A DNA stretch of 64,000 bases. Source: UBA2040 sp041751955. GTDB taxonomy: Bacteria; Bacteroidota; Bacteroidia; Flavobacteriales_D; Crocinitomicaceae. Location: positions 62,001-126,000 of the forward strand of contig JBGSIB010000065.1 in the NCBI GenBank assembly GCA_041751955.1, in the 5' to 3' direction. The notes under the pieces were generated by a model that was not told where the DNA came from, did no database searches, and saw only the letters and a list, made by a program, of their open reading frames with translations. Of this stretch, positions 7,736 to 16,174 are shown one piece after another (within the stretch, counting starts at the first letter, position 1; every line of letters begins with the position of its first letter). The translations under genes and the position numbers were made by a program.

Positions 7736-9572
7736 TTTTCAATGTTTTAGAATTCGTGGATATAGAAACAAAATATGTGCCAGCAGATAAAGCACCTTTG
7801 TTAAAGGTCAATTTGTTCTCCCCATTTTTTGGAGTGCCTTGAAATAGTTTTTTAACTGTTTTGCCATTCAAGTCCTTGATTTCTATGCTTATTTCTTCTG
7901 GAGATTCTGACATAAAATTTATTCGAATGAAGTCGTAAGTTGGAACGGGGTAAATGATAAAATTATCATCTTTTTCATTCTCAACTAGCGCAGTGACATC
8001 TGTTCCACTAACTTCCGCTATCCATGTTTTATAGGTGTTTGAAACTCCGGCTTGAGGAATGTTTGCTCCATAACAACCCGCCACCCAAATTTTTGGAGAT
8101 GCACTATTGTGTCGTCTTGAAATTCCAGAATAGTCACCCCAACGCTCATTACCAGTAATTACGTCAATATGAGATTCTCCAGCTTTCACGAGAGTCGAAG
8201 TCGACCAATTCATGGCATTATCACAATTTACGACGCGTACTTCTGCAAATTTGTTTGGTGCTGCGCTCAAATAGCCAATCATAACGGATTTGTTATTCGT
8301 TAGATTGGTAAAAGATGCAACTGTAGGGTACGAATTGTCAAGTGTTCCAGGAGATCCAAAAGTAGAAGAGGTGTTTGTTCCCGTACCTACATTCAAACGA
8401 TTATAATTAATACCATTCCACCCCGAACCAACATCAGAATGAAAAACATAGTGAACAAGGCCATCTAAAAAGAATGCGCTCTGGATACGGCAATCACCAT
8501 TACTTAATGTTTGTGTGCTGCCCTGTTGATTGGCATCTGCTGCTGGGCTGTAGAAAGTTGAATTGATAACCGTTTGATTCAATTGAGGGTTGGAAGCCAA
8601 AACATTCGTTAATGTCCATAATTTAATTTTATTACCCCCGCCAGCGCTATTGCTAACAAAATTAATTCCAGGACCAATATTTGTTCCATTTCCTGAGGAT
8701 GCAGGAACAAGCGTGAAAGCATTAAAAACAGTATTGTCTAATCCAGACCAAACTTGAAAATTGACAGTTCCTCCAGAGTATCCTTGCGATTTTGTCATTT
8801 GATAAACAACAGCCTCATTGAAGTTATTTGAATTGGAAAACAAGTTTCCTGTAACGACTACTTCTTGCGATGTTACACCAATATTCGGATAATCAAACCA
8901 GCTACCATCATTTAAAGGATTTCCACTAAATGCATACGTCCACCAGCCATCATTGGGATTATTTGTTTTTGAAAAACTGACTACAACTTTCGAATTGCTC
9001 GAATTTGTGCCATGTAATACAACTAAAACAAATCTGTCCGATCCAGCATCATAAGTGACTTTAGGGTCATAAAGCTGACCGTTTAGAGTATTGTCGTTGA
9101 AAAAGTCAGACCAATAATCACCATATAAGAAATTTCCACTTGTGTTGTAATAGATTATTCCATCATTGTTTGCTGTGACAATGAATCCTCCATTTGAAAT
9201 AGCCATTGCATTGTCTGGTGGTATGCCGACAGTTGTCCAATTCGCTTCAAAATTAGAACCCAATACCGGCGTAGCAGTGCTTTTTGCAATTATGTCCTCG
9301 GAAGGTTTTATTGTGGATCGCTCACTTTGTTTGATTGTTTTTATGGCGTGAACCTCTGGTAAAAGGTGGTTTCGCGAAAAGGTCGGTCGCACAGACGACG
9401 CCCATTTTTGAGAATTGGGGTTGGTCGTCACTTCCGTTAAAAGGCTTTGTGCTTTAATTTCTGAATGCACAGCTGCATTCTCCTTAAATGTAATTACTTC
9501 TTCACCATTGTTTTGTGCAAAGACAGTTCCTGCAGTGAAAAGGATAAAAATAAATGTGTTAATTTTTTTCAT
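7710..9572 (-). CDS. T9SS type A cargo: large secreted surface protein
   Basis: The 620-residue protein has a signal peptide (MKKINTFIFILFTAGTVFAQ) and a C-terminal type IX secretion sorting domain over about the last 85 residues, with IIYPVPTYDFIRI, IEIKDLNGKTVKKL and LSAGTYFVSI. It should pass the outer membrane through T9SS and be anchored or released. The central 400 residues are rich in Asn, Ser, Gly and Trp and look like a beta-propeller or lectin-like surface fold; no catalytic motif was recognised. Two in-frame ATGs exist; the second gives the better signal peptide. It is divergent from the sigma-factor gene at 9836. Confidence 0.85.
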   Translation of the reverse strand: MKKINTFIFILFTAGTVFAQNNGEEVITFKENAAVHSEIKAQSLLTEVTTNPNSQKWASSVRPTFSRNHLLPEVHAIKTIKQSERSTIKPSEDIIAKSTATPVLGSNFEANWTTVGIPPDNAMAISNGGFIVTANNDGIIYYNTSGNFLYGDYWSDFFNDNTLNGQLYDPKVTYDAGSDRFVLVVLHGTNSSNSKVVVSFSKTNNPNDGWWTYAFSGNPLNDGSWFDYPNIGVTSQEVVVTGNLFSNSNNFNEAVVYQMTKSQGYSGGTVNFQVWSGLDNTVFNAFTLVPASSGNGTNIGPGINFVSNSAGGGNKIKLWTLTNVLASNPQLNQTVINSTFYSPAADANQQGSTQTLSNGDCRIQSAFFLDGLVHYVFHSDVGSGWNGINYNRLNVGTGTNTSSTFGSPGTLDNSYPTVASFTNLTNNKSVMIGYLSAAPNKFAEVRVVNCDNAMNWSTSTLVKAGESHIDVITGNERWGDYSGISRRHNSASPKIWVAGCYGANIPQAGVSNTYKTWIAEVSGTDVTALVENEKDDNFIIYPVPTYDFIRINFMSESPEEISIEIKDLNGKTVKKLFQGTPKNGENKLTFNKGALSAGTYFVSISTNSKTLKNEKIIILD

Positions 9573-9769
9573 ATTGTTGAGCATAAGTGCTTAAAAGTAA
9601 CAAATATTCGATTTGTATAATAGAAAAAGATAATTTTTTGAAACTGTTTAGTTTGTGCAGATAAGAGAGATGATATTCTCATTTCCAAACGATTCCTCGC
9701 TACACGATAGGTAAAAGATTTATCTTTACTGCTTTTTAGAGATCCAAAAAGTATTTTTTTCATTTTGAA

Positions 9770-9798
9770 TAGGGGTAAGGTGAATTTAGATTGTCTTT
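9770..9798 (+). promoter_or_regulatory. Putative ECF-sigma promoter, copy 1
   Basis: TAGGGGTA (9770-9777) and TTGTCTTT (9791-9798) are separated by 13 bases. The same two 8-mers with the same 13-base spacing recur at 13242-13270 ahead of the TonB-receptor gene. This copy lies 37 bases upstream of the sigma gene, which suggests that the sigma factor recognises the element and activates itself. The spacing resembles a -35/-10 pair of ECF sigma factors. Confidence 0.6.
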
Positions 9799-9835
9799 CT
9801 AGTAGAAATAGATAAAAAAGAATATTTGTCATTAT

Positions 9836-10390
9836 ATGAACGCTGTTGTAGAAGTAAATTCTGAGCATTTCGAAGCTCTTTTTCGTGAGCATTACGAAGG
9901 ATTAGGGAGATATGCGTTTTCGATATTGAAGAATCAATCTGTTTCTGAAGATACTGTACAAAAATTGTTTGTGAATTTATGGGAGAAAAGAAAAGAACTC
10001 CGAATTCAAGAAATCAAGCCGTATTTGTACAGGTCGATATACAATTTGAGTATGAACGAGCTTAAAAAAATAAAAAAAAATCAGTTGCATGTGGAAATAT
10101 CAGAGCGACCCGAGGTATCTGGAAGTTCAGATTCAAGCAATGGAATTCTGCAAGAAGAGTTGGAAGGTAAAATTGAGCAAGCTTTACAAACTCTTCCTGA
10201 AAAATGCGGCGAAGTGTTTCGAATGAGTCGTTTTAGTGAAATGTCCTATAAAGAAATTTCAGAGAAACTTGATATTTCTATCAAAACGGTTGAAAACCAC
10301 ATGGGAAAGGCACTACGATTGATGCGTATTGAGCTAAAAGAGTATTTATCTGAAGTAATTGTTATACTATTTTTATTAAAGGGATGGTAG
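9836..10390 (+). CDS. ECF (FecI-type) RNA polymerase sigma factor
   Basis: This 184-residue protein has sigma region 2 near residues 10-75 (FEALFREHYEGLGRYAFSIL, then DTVQKLFVNLWEKR) and region 4 near 120-170 (LPEKCGEVFRMSRFSEMSYK, then KTVENHMGKALRLMR). It belongs to the ECF class that pairs with FecR. Its stop codon overlaps the start of the fecR-like gene, so the two are translationally coupled. The TAGGGGTA-N13-TTGTCTTT element upstream, repeated before the receptor gene, points to autoregulation. The target genes are probably this cassette. Confidence 0.93.
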   Translation: MNAVVEVNSEHFEALFREHYEGLGRYAFSILKNQSVSEDTVQKLFVNLWEKRKELRIQEIKPYLYRSIYNLSMNELKKIKKNQLHVEISERPEVSGSSDSSNGILQEELEGKIEQALQTLPEKCGEVFRMSRFSEMSYKEISEKLDISIKTVENHMGKALRLMRIELKEYLSEVIVILFLLKGW

Positions 10391-11400
10391 ATACCAACAA
10401 TCATATCGAAACACTTATCGTTACATTTTTGCGAGGATATGCCAGTCCTGAGGAAGCTATGCTTTTGCAGCAGTGGATAAATGCTTCTGAAGAAAACAAA
10501 CAAATTTTTACTCAATTTGAGAAGTTATATTCCGTAACACATAATTCAGAGTCTTTCGATATTTCTTTAAAAGAAAATATATGGAGAAGCATTAAAGAAA
10601 TTACTGTTAAACAAGAAGTTAAGTTGATTCATTTCAATAGGAATCAGTTTGTTTTTGCTCTTGTTGCTGTACTCACTCTAGCATTTATTACGACAACAAT
10701 TTGGTTCAATAATTCAGTGAAAAAAGAGGTTTTGTCTGTTGTAAAAACCTTCGAAATCAAAAAGAACGAAGTTCAAAATCGCACGCTAGTAGCTGTGAAT
10801 GGCTTAGAGTCTTTTACGCTTTCTGATTTATCCAATATCAAACTGAGCAAAGGAAGTAAGCTTATTTTTGATAAAAACTTCAACCAAAAAGATCGAATGC
10901 TTGAATTGAAAGGAAGTGGCGAATTTCAGGTTGTCCATGACGAAGAAAAACCATTCATTTTGACTGTGCATAAATTAAGTATAATCGATATTGGTACTCT
11001 TTTTAGGGTTGAATCTAATCCAGATACGGTTAAGATAGTTGTTGAGGAAGGTGCAGTAGAGCTTCGCTTAAATGGACAAATTATCTCCATGAATGCAGGG
11101 GATAGTGCATTCTACTTGATTAAGAAAGATTTCATCTCTCAATATAGTAGGAAAAAGGAGAGAAAAAATAAAGTTTTTGAGTTTGATGGAACAAGTTTGA
11201 AAGAGGTCGTATCCATACTTAGTGAATTTTTTGAAAGACCAATTGTAATAAAGGATAAAGCACTTGAAACATGCCCATTAACGGTTCAGTTTAAAAATGA
11301 AAGCCTAGTAACTATTCTAGATATTGTCAAAGAGCTAATGGATATTAAAATTGTAAACAATAACCAAGTAATCGAGTTGTATGGAAAAGGTTGTAACTAG
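10384..11400 (+). CDS. FecR-family anti-sigma factor
   Basis: The 338-residue protein has an N-terminal cytoplasmic part that would bind the sigma factor, one membrane segment near residues 83-103 (FVFALVAVLTLAFITTTIWF), a periplasmic FecR domain near 115-215 with LELKGSGEFQVVHDEEKPF, and a C-terminal DUF4974/STN-like domain near 265-335. In known systems FecR passes a periplasmic signal from an STN domain to the sigma factor. It overlaps its neighbours on both sides: seven bases with the sigma gene and 20 with the STN protein gene. Confidence 0.92.
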   Translation: MVDTNNHIETLIVTFLRGYASPEEAMLLQQWINASEENKQIFTQFEKLYSVTHNSESFDISLKENIWRSIKEITVKQEVKLIHFNRNQFVFALVAVLTLAFITTTIWFNNSVKKEVLSVVKTFEIKKNEVQNRTLVAVNGLESFTLSDLSNIKLSKGSKLIFDKNFNQKDRMLELKGSGEFQVVHDEEKPFILTVHKLSIIDIGTLFRVESNPDTVKIVVEEGAVELRLNGQIISMNAGDSAFYLIKKDFISQYSRKKERKNKVFEFDGTSLKEVVSILSEFFERPIVIKDKALETCPLTVQFKNESLVTILDIVKELMDIKIVNNNQVIELYGKGCN

Positions 11401-13225
11401 AATAACTCTGATTTTCAGCTTGGTATTTGGTTCTTTTTCAAGTGTTTGGTCTCAGGAAATAGTTCCACCTCTTGAGCGTAAAGTTTCATTGGAATTCAAC
11501 GGTGCGAGAGTGAAAGAGGTTTTAAAAAAAATAGAACAACAAGCGGATCTATCTTTTGCCTATAAAACTGGAATTTTAGATGAAAATATTTTGTTGAATA
11601 GAGCTTATGTCAACAAATCTGTTCGAGAGGTACTTAACGACGTTTTCCAAGGGTCGATAAGCTATAAAGCGAAAGGAAATTACATTTTGTTACAAAGTAA
11701 TGTTAAATCAGAAGGAACAGAAGTAATTATTGAAGGATATGTGGTCGATCTTATTACAGATTTGAAGATTCCATATGCCACGATATATGATGTCGCAACG
11801 CTATCTTCAGCCGTGTCAGATGAATACGGACATTACATTTTGAAATTGGACGTAAACAAAACATCCAATTTGAAAGTTAAAAAACAAAATTATCACGATG
11901 CAGATATCTTATATAGAATGGAAGGGTCAAACGTAATAAACATTATGATGCAACCTTTTGATTTACAGAAAGATTCAGTTCAAATAGTTTTTAGCGACAC
12001 TTCTAGTCTGTTGAAAAGAATTCAAACTTTAAGATGGTTGAAACTTTCAGATGAACGAAAAGCAAATATTGGCAATTTCAAAGATTTGATCCAAAGCAAG
12101 GTGCAGTTTTCAGTGCTACCCAACATTGGCACAAATGGAAAGTTAAGTAGTTCAACTACGGTCGATTATTCATTTAATCTCTTAGGAGGATTTGTTGGAG
12201 GTGTGCGGAAATTAGAACTTGGAGGAATCTTTAATATGGATTTAGATTCTGTTCAATATGCGCAAGCGGCTGGTGTTTTCAATGTTGTTGGTGGTCCGCA
12301 AAGTGGATTTCAAGGATCAGGTGTTTTTAATTTAAATCTTTCATCATTCCAAGGGGCACAATTTGGTGGAACCTCGAATTTTGTTCGTGGCGACTTCAAT
12401 GGGTTTCAAGGCGCTGGCTTTAGCAATGTTATTTTAGGAAAAGCAAGAGGGACTCAATTCGCTGGCTTCACTAATTTTGCTAAAGACTCGTCACTGTTAT
12501 CTCAATTTGCAGGTTTCTATAACCATGCTGGAAAAAATAACAAGGGGGCACAAGTAGCTGGTTTCATGAATTATACGGGGCGTAATTTTAGTGGCGCACA
12601 AGTTGCTGGATTTATGAACTTTTCACGAGATCATCTTGCTGGAACTCAAATTGCTGGTTTTCTTAACGTTGCAAAAAATGTAAATGGTTCTCAAATCGGT
12701 TTTTTAAACGTGAATGACAGTATTCACGGAATTCCCGTGGGTTTTCTTTCGTTTTCAAGAAAAGGATTACATCAATTAGAAATTTCAACTAACGAAGCAA
12801 TACCCTTGCAATTAGCCTTTAAAACGGGTGTGCATTCGTTTTACAATTCTCTTTTGGTTTCTGCACGTATTGAAAACAATCACAAACCTATATTTGGTTT
12901 GGGATATGGAATAGGCACGAGTCTCCGGTTCAATGATAAAAATCGTCTGTTTTTCGATTTGCAAGGTCAGCAGTTTGTTCAATCCAATTTATTTGAACCC
13001 AATACTTTGAGTAAATTAACTGTTTCTTATCAATATCAATTCAAAAAGAACCTGGCTCTGGCTATCGGACCATCGTTGAATTTCTTGTATTTAAATGATA
13101 CGAATCTAAGTTCAACCAATGATTTGAAGCGTTTGGCGCCCAATGATATTTATAACTTTTCCAGCTCAAACGGAAGATATGGACAAATGTGGGTAGGTGG
13201 ACATTTGGCACTAAGAATTTTCTAA
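11381..13225 (+). CDS. Outer-membrane protein with STN domain and GAQVAGFMN repeats
   Basis: The 614-residue protein has a signal peptide to about residue 24, an STN (secretin/TonB N-terminal) domain near 30-105, a carboxypeptidase-regulatory-like beta-sandwich near 125-185, and then about nine repeats of 20-25 residues over about 275-445 with cores such as GAQVAGFMN, GTQIAGFLNV and FQGSGVFNL. The last 140 residues look like outer-membrane beta-strands and end in Phe. The repeats resemble the surface-repeat type annotated LA_2272. STN domains normally sit on the TonB receptor and contact FecR; here the domain is on a separate protein directly after fecR, so this protein probably carries the signal. 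The ligand is unknown. Confidence 0.75.
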   Translation: MEKVVTRITLIFSLVFGSFSSVWSQEIVPPLERKVSLEFNGARVKEVLKKIEQQADLSFAYKTGILDENILLNRAYVNKSVREVLNDVFQGSISYKAKGNYILLQSNVKSEGTEVIIEGYVVDLITDLKIPYATIYDVATLSSAVSDEYGHYILKLDVNKTSNLKVKKQNYHDADILYRMEGSNVINIMMQPFDLQKDSVQIVFSDTSSLLKRIQTLRWLKLSDERKANIGNFKDLIQSKVQFSVLPNIGTNGKLSSSTTVDYSFNLLGGFVGGVRKLELGGIFNMDLDSVQYAQAAGVFNVVGGPQSGFQGSGVFNLNLSSFQGAQFGGTSNFVRGDFNGFQGAGFSNVILGKARGTQFAGFTNFAKDSSLLSQFAGFYNHAGKNNKGAQVAGFMNYTGRNFSGAQVAGFMNFSRDHLAGTQIAGFLNVAKNVNGSQIGFLNVNDSIHGIPVGFLSFSRKGLHQLEISTNEAIPLQLAFKTGVHSFYNSLLVSARIENNHKPIFGLGYGIGTSLRFNDKNRLFFDLQGQQFVQSNLFEPNTLSKLTVSYQYQFKKNLALAIGPSLNFLYLNDTNLSSTNDLKRLAPNDIYNFSSSNGRYGQMWVGGHLALRIF

Positions 13226-13241
13226 TTCTTTTCAAATCGAG

Positions 13242-13270
13242 TAGGGGTATTTGAGAATTATATTGTCTTT
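13242..13270 (+). promoter_or_regulatory. Putative ECF-sigma promoter, copy 2
   Basis: TAGGGGTA (13242-13249), 13 bases, then TTGTCTTT (13263-13270). It is identical in both blocks and in spacing to the element at 9770-9798. It lies 26 bases before the TonB-receptor ATG, in the 71-base gap after the STN protein gene, so the receptor can be induced separately by the cassette's sigma factor. Confidence 0.6.
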
Positions 13271-13296
13271 AGATAAATCATCATAAACTAAAGACA

Positions 13297-15642
13297 ATGA
13301 ATATCTTAAACTTACTTCTTGCACTTTTATCTTTTCTTTTTTACAGCACAATATTTGGACAAAACTTAACTCAAACCGTTCGAGGAACACTCGTTGATTT
13401 CGACACAAAAACGGAAATATCTTTCGCAAAAGTGCAGATTTTAGAATCTAATCCTACTCTTGGAGCAATTGCGAATGAATATGGCGAATTTCGAATAGAA
13501 AATGTTCCCGTCGGGCGATTTACGCTTAAAATCACGGCATTTGGATATCAAGAGCTTACCATCCCAAATCTATTATTGGAATCAGGAAAGGAGAAGGTTC
13601 TGAACCTGGAAATGCAAAGCGATGTTCAAGTCGCAGACGAAATAGTGGTAAAAGCTAGAACAGACAAATCTGAATCCATCAACAAAATGGCCACAGTAAG
13701 CTCGAAAACGTTTACTGTGGAAGAAACGAATCGCTATGCAGGTTCCATCAATGATCCAGCGAGAATGGTGGCTAGTTTTGCTGGTGTGGTCGGCGATTCG
13801 GATGGAAATAATGACATCGTTGTTCGCGGAAACTCATCGCGTGGAATATTATGGCGTTTGGAAGGAATAGACATCCCAAACCCAAATCATTTCGCGAACA
13901 ATGGCACAACTGGTGGTCCAGTTAACATGCTCAATGGTGCAATGTTGGCCAATTCCGATTTCTTTTCTGGTGCTTTTGCACCTGAATACGGGAACGCTCT
14001 TTCAGGGGTGTTTGATGTCAAGTTCAGACAAGGAAACAACGAAAAACGTGAATATTCATTTTCTGCAGGAGTTCTTGGTATCGATGGTTCGATGGAAGGA
14101 CCATTCAAAAAAGGATATAGAGGTTCTTATTTGATGAATTATCGCTACTCGAGCATAGCCTTGTTAGACGCGTTGGGAATTCTTGATTTTAATGGCATAC
14201 CGAAGTATCAAGACGCTTCAATTAACTTTAAATTTCCCACCAAAAAATTCGGAAATTTCGCACTTGTGGGTTTAGGAGGGATCTCTGGAATTAAAGAAAC
14301 CAATAAGGACGATTCCTCAGGATATGTTTATGGAATTTATAATTTCAAAGCAAGTATGGGAGTTATCGCACTGAAGCATGATTTTCTTATAAATCCCAAA
14401 GTGTATGTTAAAAGTTTTGTTTCTACAAGCACCGCTTCAAATGGCGGAACAGCGGTAGAAAGAGATTCAAGTGATGTTCTGTATGATTCTCAAAAAGAAC
14501 GATATACAGAAAGTAATTTTAAAGTGCAGTCTATTTTCAACTATCAACCTAATAAGAAAAACACTTTACAAATTGGTGGAACTTACACACATCTCTTATA
14601 TCGTTTTAAAAATGAAGTGGATGAAACCAATTCGGGCCAATTAACGTCAAAATTTAAGTCAACTGGTTCAGGTGACATGTTGCAAAGTTTTGTGAGTTGG
14701 AAATATAGGATTAGCAATGAATTAGCCATTGTTTCAGGTGTAAATCATACACATTTCTTAGTAAACAACAATGCGGTTGTAGAGCCTAGATTAGGGGTAA
14801 AGTGGCAACAATCAACCCGAAACGACTATTCCATGGGTTTCGGTATGCACAGTCGTTTAGAAAGTTTGTCTGTTTATGAAATGAATCAAATTCAGACGGA
14901 CGGAAGTTATTATTATCCAAATAGAAATCTCGATTTCACAAAAAGCGTTCACTTCGTGGCGGGATACGGAAGAAGAATTACAGAAAATCTTCGTCTGAAA
15001 ACAGAAATCTATTACCAATATTTGTACAACATTCCGATAGAAAACGATCCCAATAGTTCATTCTCTTTATCGAATTCAAGTGGAGGCACAGTATTAACTC
15101 CTTTAGTGAATAAAGGTAGTGGACGAAATTTTGGTCTAGAGATGACTTTGGAGCGATTTTTTGCCAATAATTTTTATTTTTTGGTTACAACTTCATTGTA
15201 CGAAGCCAAATACAAAACGTTAGAAGGAATTGAGCGCAATTCAAGGTATAATGGGAATTTTGCATTCAATGCTCTTGGCGGGAAAGAGTTTTTAGTCGGA
15301 AAAAGCAAGAATAAAACCATTGGATTAAATTTGAAAATAGCAGTTATTGGAGGCAATCGTTATACCCCAATTGACTTGGATGCTTCAATTGCTGCGGACC
15401 GAACCGTTTTATTTGAAGATAAAGCATGGGAAAGCAAGGCTCCAGCCATATTCATACCCAATTTTGGATTTACCTATCGAGTGAATAAAGCGAAAGTTAG
15501 TCATTCGTTCAAAATAGATGTTCAAAATGTAGCCAATAATCAGTCAAAGCTGAGTCCGTATTACAATTCTAGAACTCAAAAAATCGAATGGAATACGCAG
15601 CTTTCAATGGTTCCAAATTTGATTTATACGATAAAGTTTTAA
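13297..15642 (+). CDS. TonB-dependent outer-membrane receptor without STN domain
   Basis: This 781-residue outer-membrane protein imports a substrate using TonB energy. It has a signal peptide to about residue 22, a carboxypeptidase-regulatory-like domain near 27-115 (TVRGTLVDFDTKTEISFAKV), a plug near 130-260 (IVVRGNSSRGILWRLEGIDI), and a beta-barrel ending in the aromatic IYTIKF. It is not SusC-like in size and no SusD gene follows. It lacks the N-terminal STN domain that FecR-linked receptors usually carry. The ligand cannot be read from the sequence. A sigma-type element lies directly upstream. Confidence 0.9.
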   Translation: MNILNLLLALLSFLFYSTIFGQNLTQTVRGTLVDFDTKTEISFAKVQILESNPTLGAIANEYGEFRIENVPVGRFTLKITAFGYQELTIPNLLLESGKEKVLNLEMQSDVQVADEIVVKARTDKSESINKMATVSSKTFTVEETNRYAGSINDPARMVASFAGVVGDSDGNNDIVVRGNSSRGILWRLEGIDIPNPNHFANNGTTGGPVNMLNGAMLANSDFFSGAFAPEYGNALSGVFDVKFRQGNNEKREYSFSAGVLGIDGSMEGPFKKGYRGSYLMNYRYSSIALLDALGILDFNGIPKYQDASINFKFPTKKFGNFALVGLGGISGIKETNKDDSSGYVYGIYNFKASMGVIALKHDFLINPKVYVKSFVSTSTASNGGTAVERDSSDVLYDSQKERYTESNFKVQSIFNYQPNKKNTLQIGGTYTHLLYRFKNEVDETNSGQLTSKFKSTGSGDMLQSFVSWKYRISNELAIVSGVNHTHFLVNNNAVVEPRLGVKWQQSTRNDYSMGFGMHSRLESLSVYEMNQIQTDGSYYYPNRNLDFTKSVHFVAGYGRRITENLRLKTEIYYQYLYNIPIENDPNSSFSLSNSSGGTVLTPLVNKGSGRNFGLEMTLERFFANNFYFLVTTSLYEAKYKTLEGIERNSRYNGNFAFNALGGKEFLVGKSKNKTIGLNLKIAVIGGNRYTPIDLDASIAADRTVLFEDKAWESKAPAIFIPNFGFTYRVNKAKVSHSFKIDVQNVANNQSKLSPYYNSRTQKIEWNTQLSMVPNLIYTIKF

Positions 15643-15753
15643 TAGATTTAAATATACTTAAAATCAAAATTTTAAAGTTCAAACATATAGCTTTAATGGT
15701 GTAAATGACTAATTCGACGAGCGATTTTGCACCTAATTTTGAAAATGAATTGA

Positions 15754-15858
15754 CGCGATAACCATCAAACGACAAATTATGGGAAAGGCTTTCTGTATGT
15801 AAGCGCAGATTATTATGAAACGCAGGTAGTTCGCTTGGGCTATAGCTATAAGTTTTGA
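15754..15858 (+). pseudogene. Remnant of an outer-membrane protein C-terminus
   Basis: After an in-frame stop at 15751-15753, a 34-codon stretch reads toward GFLYVSADYYETQVVRLGYS and ends YKF before TGA. Alternating aromatic and hydrophobic residues ending in Phe are typical of the last strands of TonB receptors or outer-membrane barrels. There is no start codon or upstream portion, so it is best read as the 3' end of a deleted gene. Its original function could relate to the copper genes that follow, but that is a guess. Confidence 0.45.
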
Positions 15859-15917
15859 AGAAGTTTTATTAAATTAACGGAATTCGAATCTTGCAAATGT
15901 TTTAACGAAAAGTATAA

Positions 15918-16130
15918 CATATTCAAAGTTTAGTTAAGCTACATTGTGATGCACTATCAGAAATCAAAAATGATGTATTGATATCGATTAATGAGAAAGA
16001 AATGTGTAAAATGCCCATGACTCGTTTAAAAGACTTTAAGGCCGGATGTCTGCCAAAAGATAAACCGGATTATTATGGACGATTTCAGTCAAAAGGCAAA
16101 ATGATTGCAATACTTTGCAGTTGTTTTTAA
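15918..16130 (+). pseudogene. Short Cys-containing frame, small gene or remnant
   Basis: An open frame follows a TAA at 15915-15917. An internal ATG at 16002 would give 42 residues beginning MCKMPMTRLKDF and ending ILCSCF, with four cysteines and several Met residues. The spacing of KDKPDYYGRFQSKGKM looks like real protein sequence. It ends 44 bases before the multicopper oxidase ATG. It may be a tiny metal-binding protein or the tail of a broken gene; I favour a remnant, given the decayed fragment beside it. Confidence 0.3.
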
Positions 16131-16174
16131 CGCTCTTCGCTTGATAGTGATCAAACATAAAATTATAAAAAAAC

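Larger units (their letters stand above)
15643..16174 (+). other. 532-base gap holding decayed coding fragments
   Basis: No intact gene was found between the TonB receptor and the multicopper oxidase. Two short open stretches look like gene remnants and are listed separately: an outer-membrane-protein C-terminus at 15754-15858 and a Cys-containing frame ending at 16130. The rest is AT-rich with frequent stops in all frames. Confidence 0.6.

Noticed and set aside
9569..9892. Minus-strand frame of 107 codons in the gap ahead of the sigma gene
   Set aside because: It overlaps the sigma gene start and the putative ECF promoter, has irregular composition and no recognisable motif; the gap is better explained as regulatory.
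13232..13429. Minus-strand frame of 65 codons across the receptor gene start
   Set aside because: It covers the ECF-type promoter and the receptor signal peptide and has no motif of its own.
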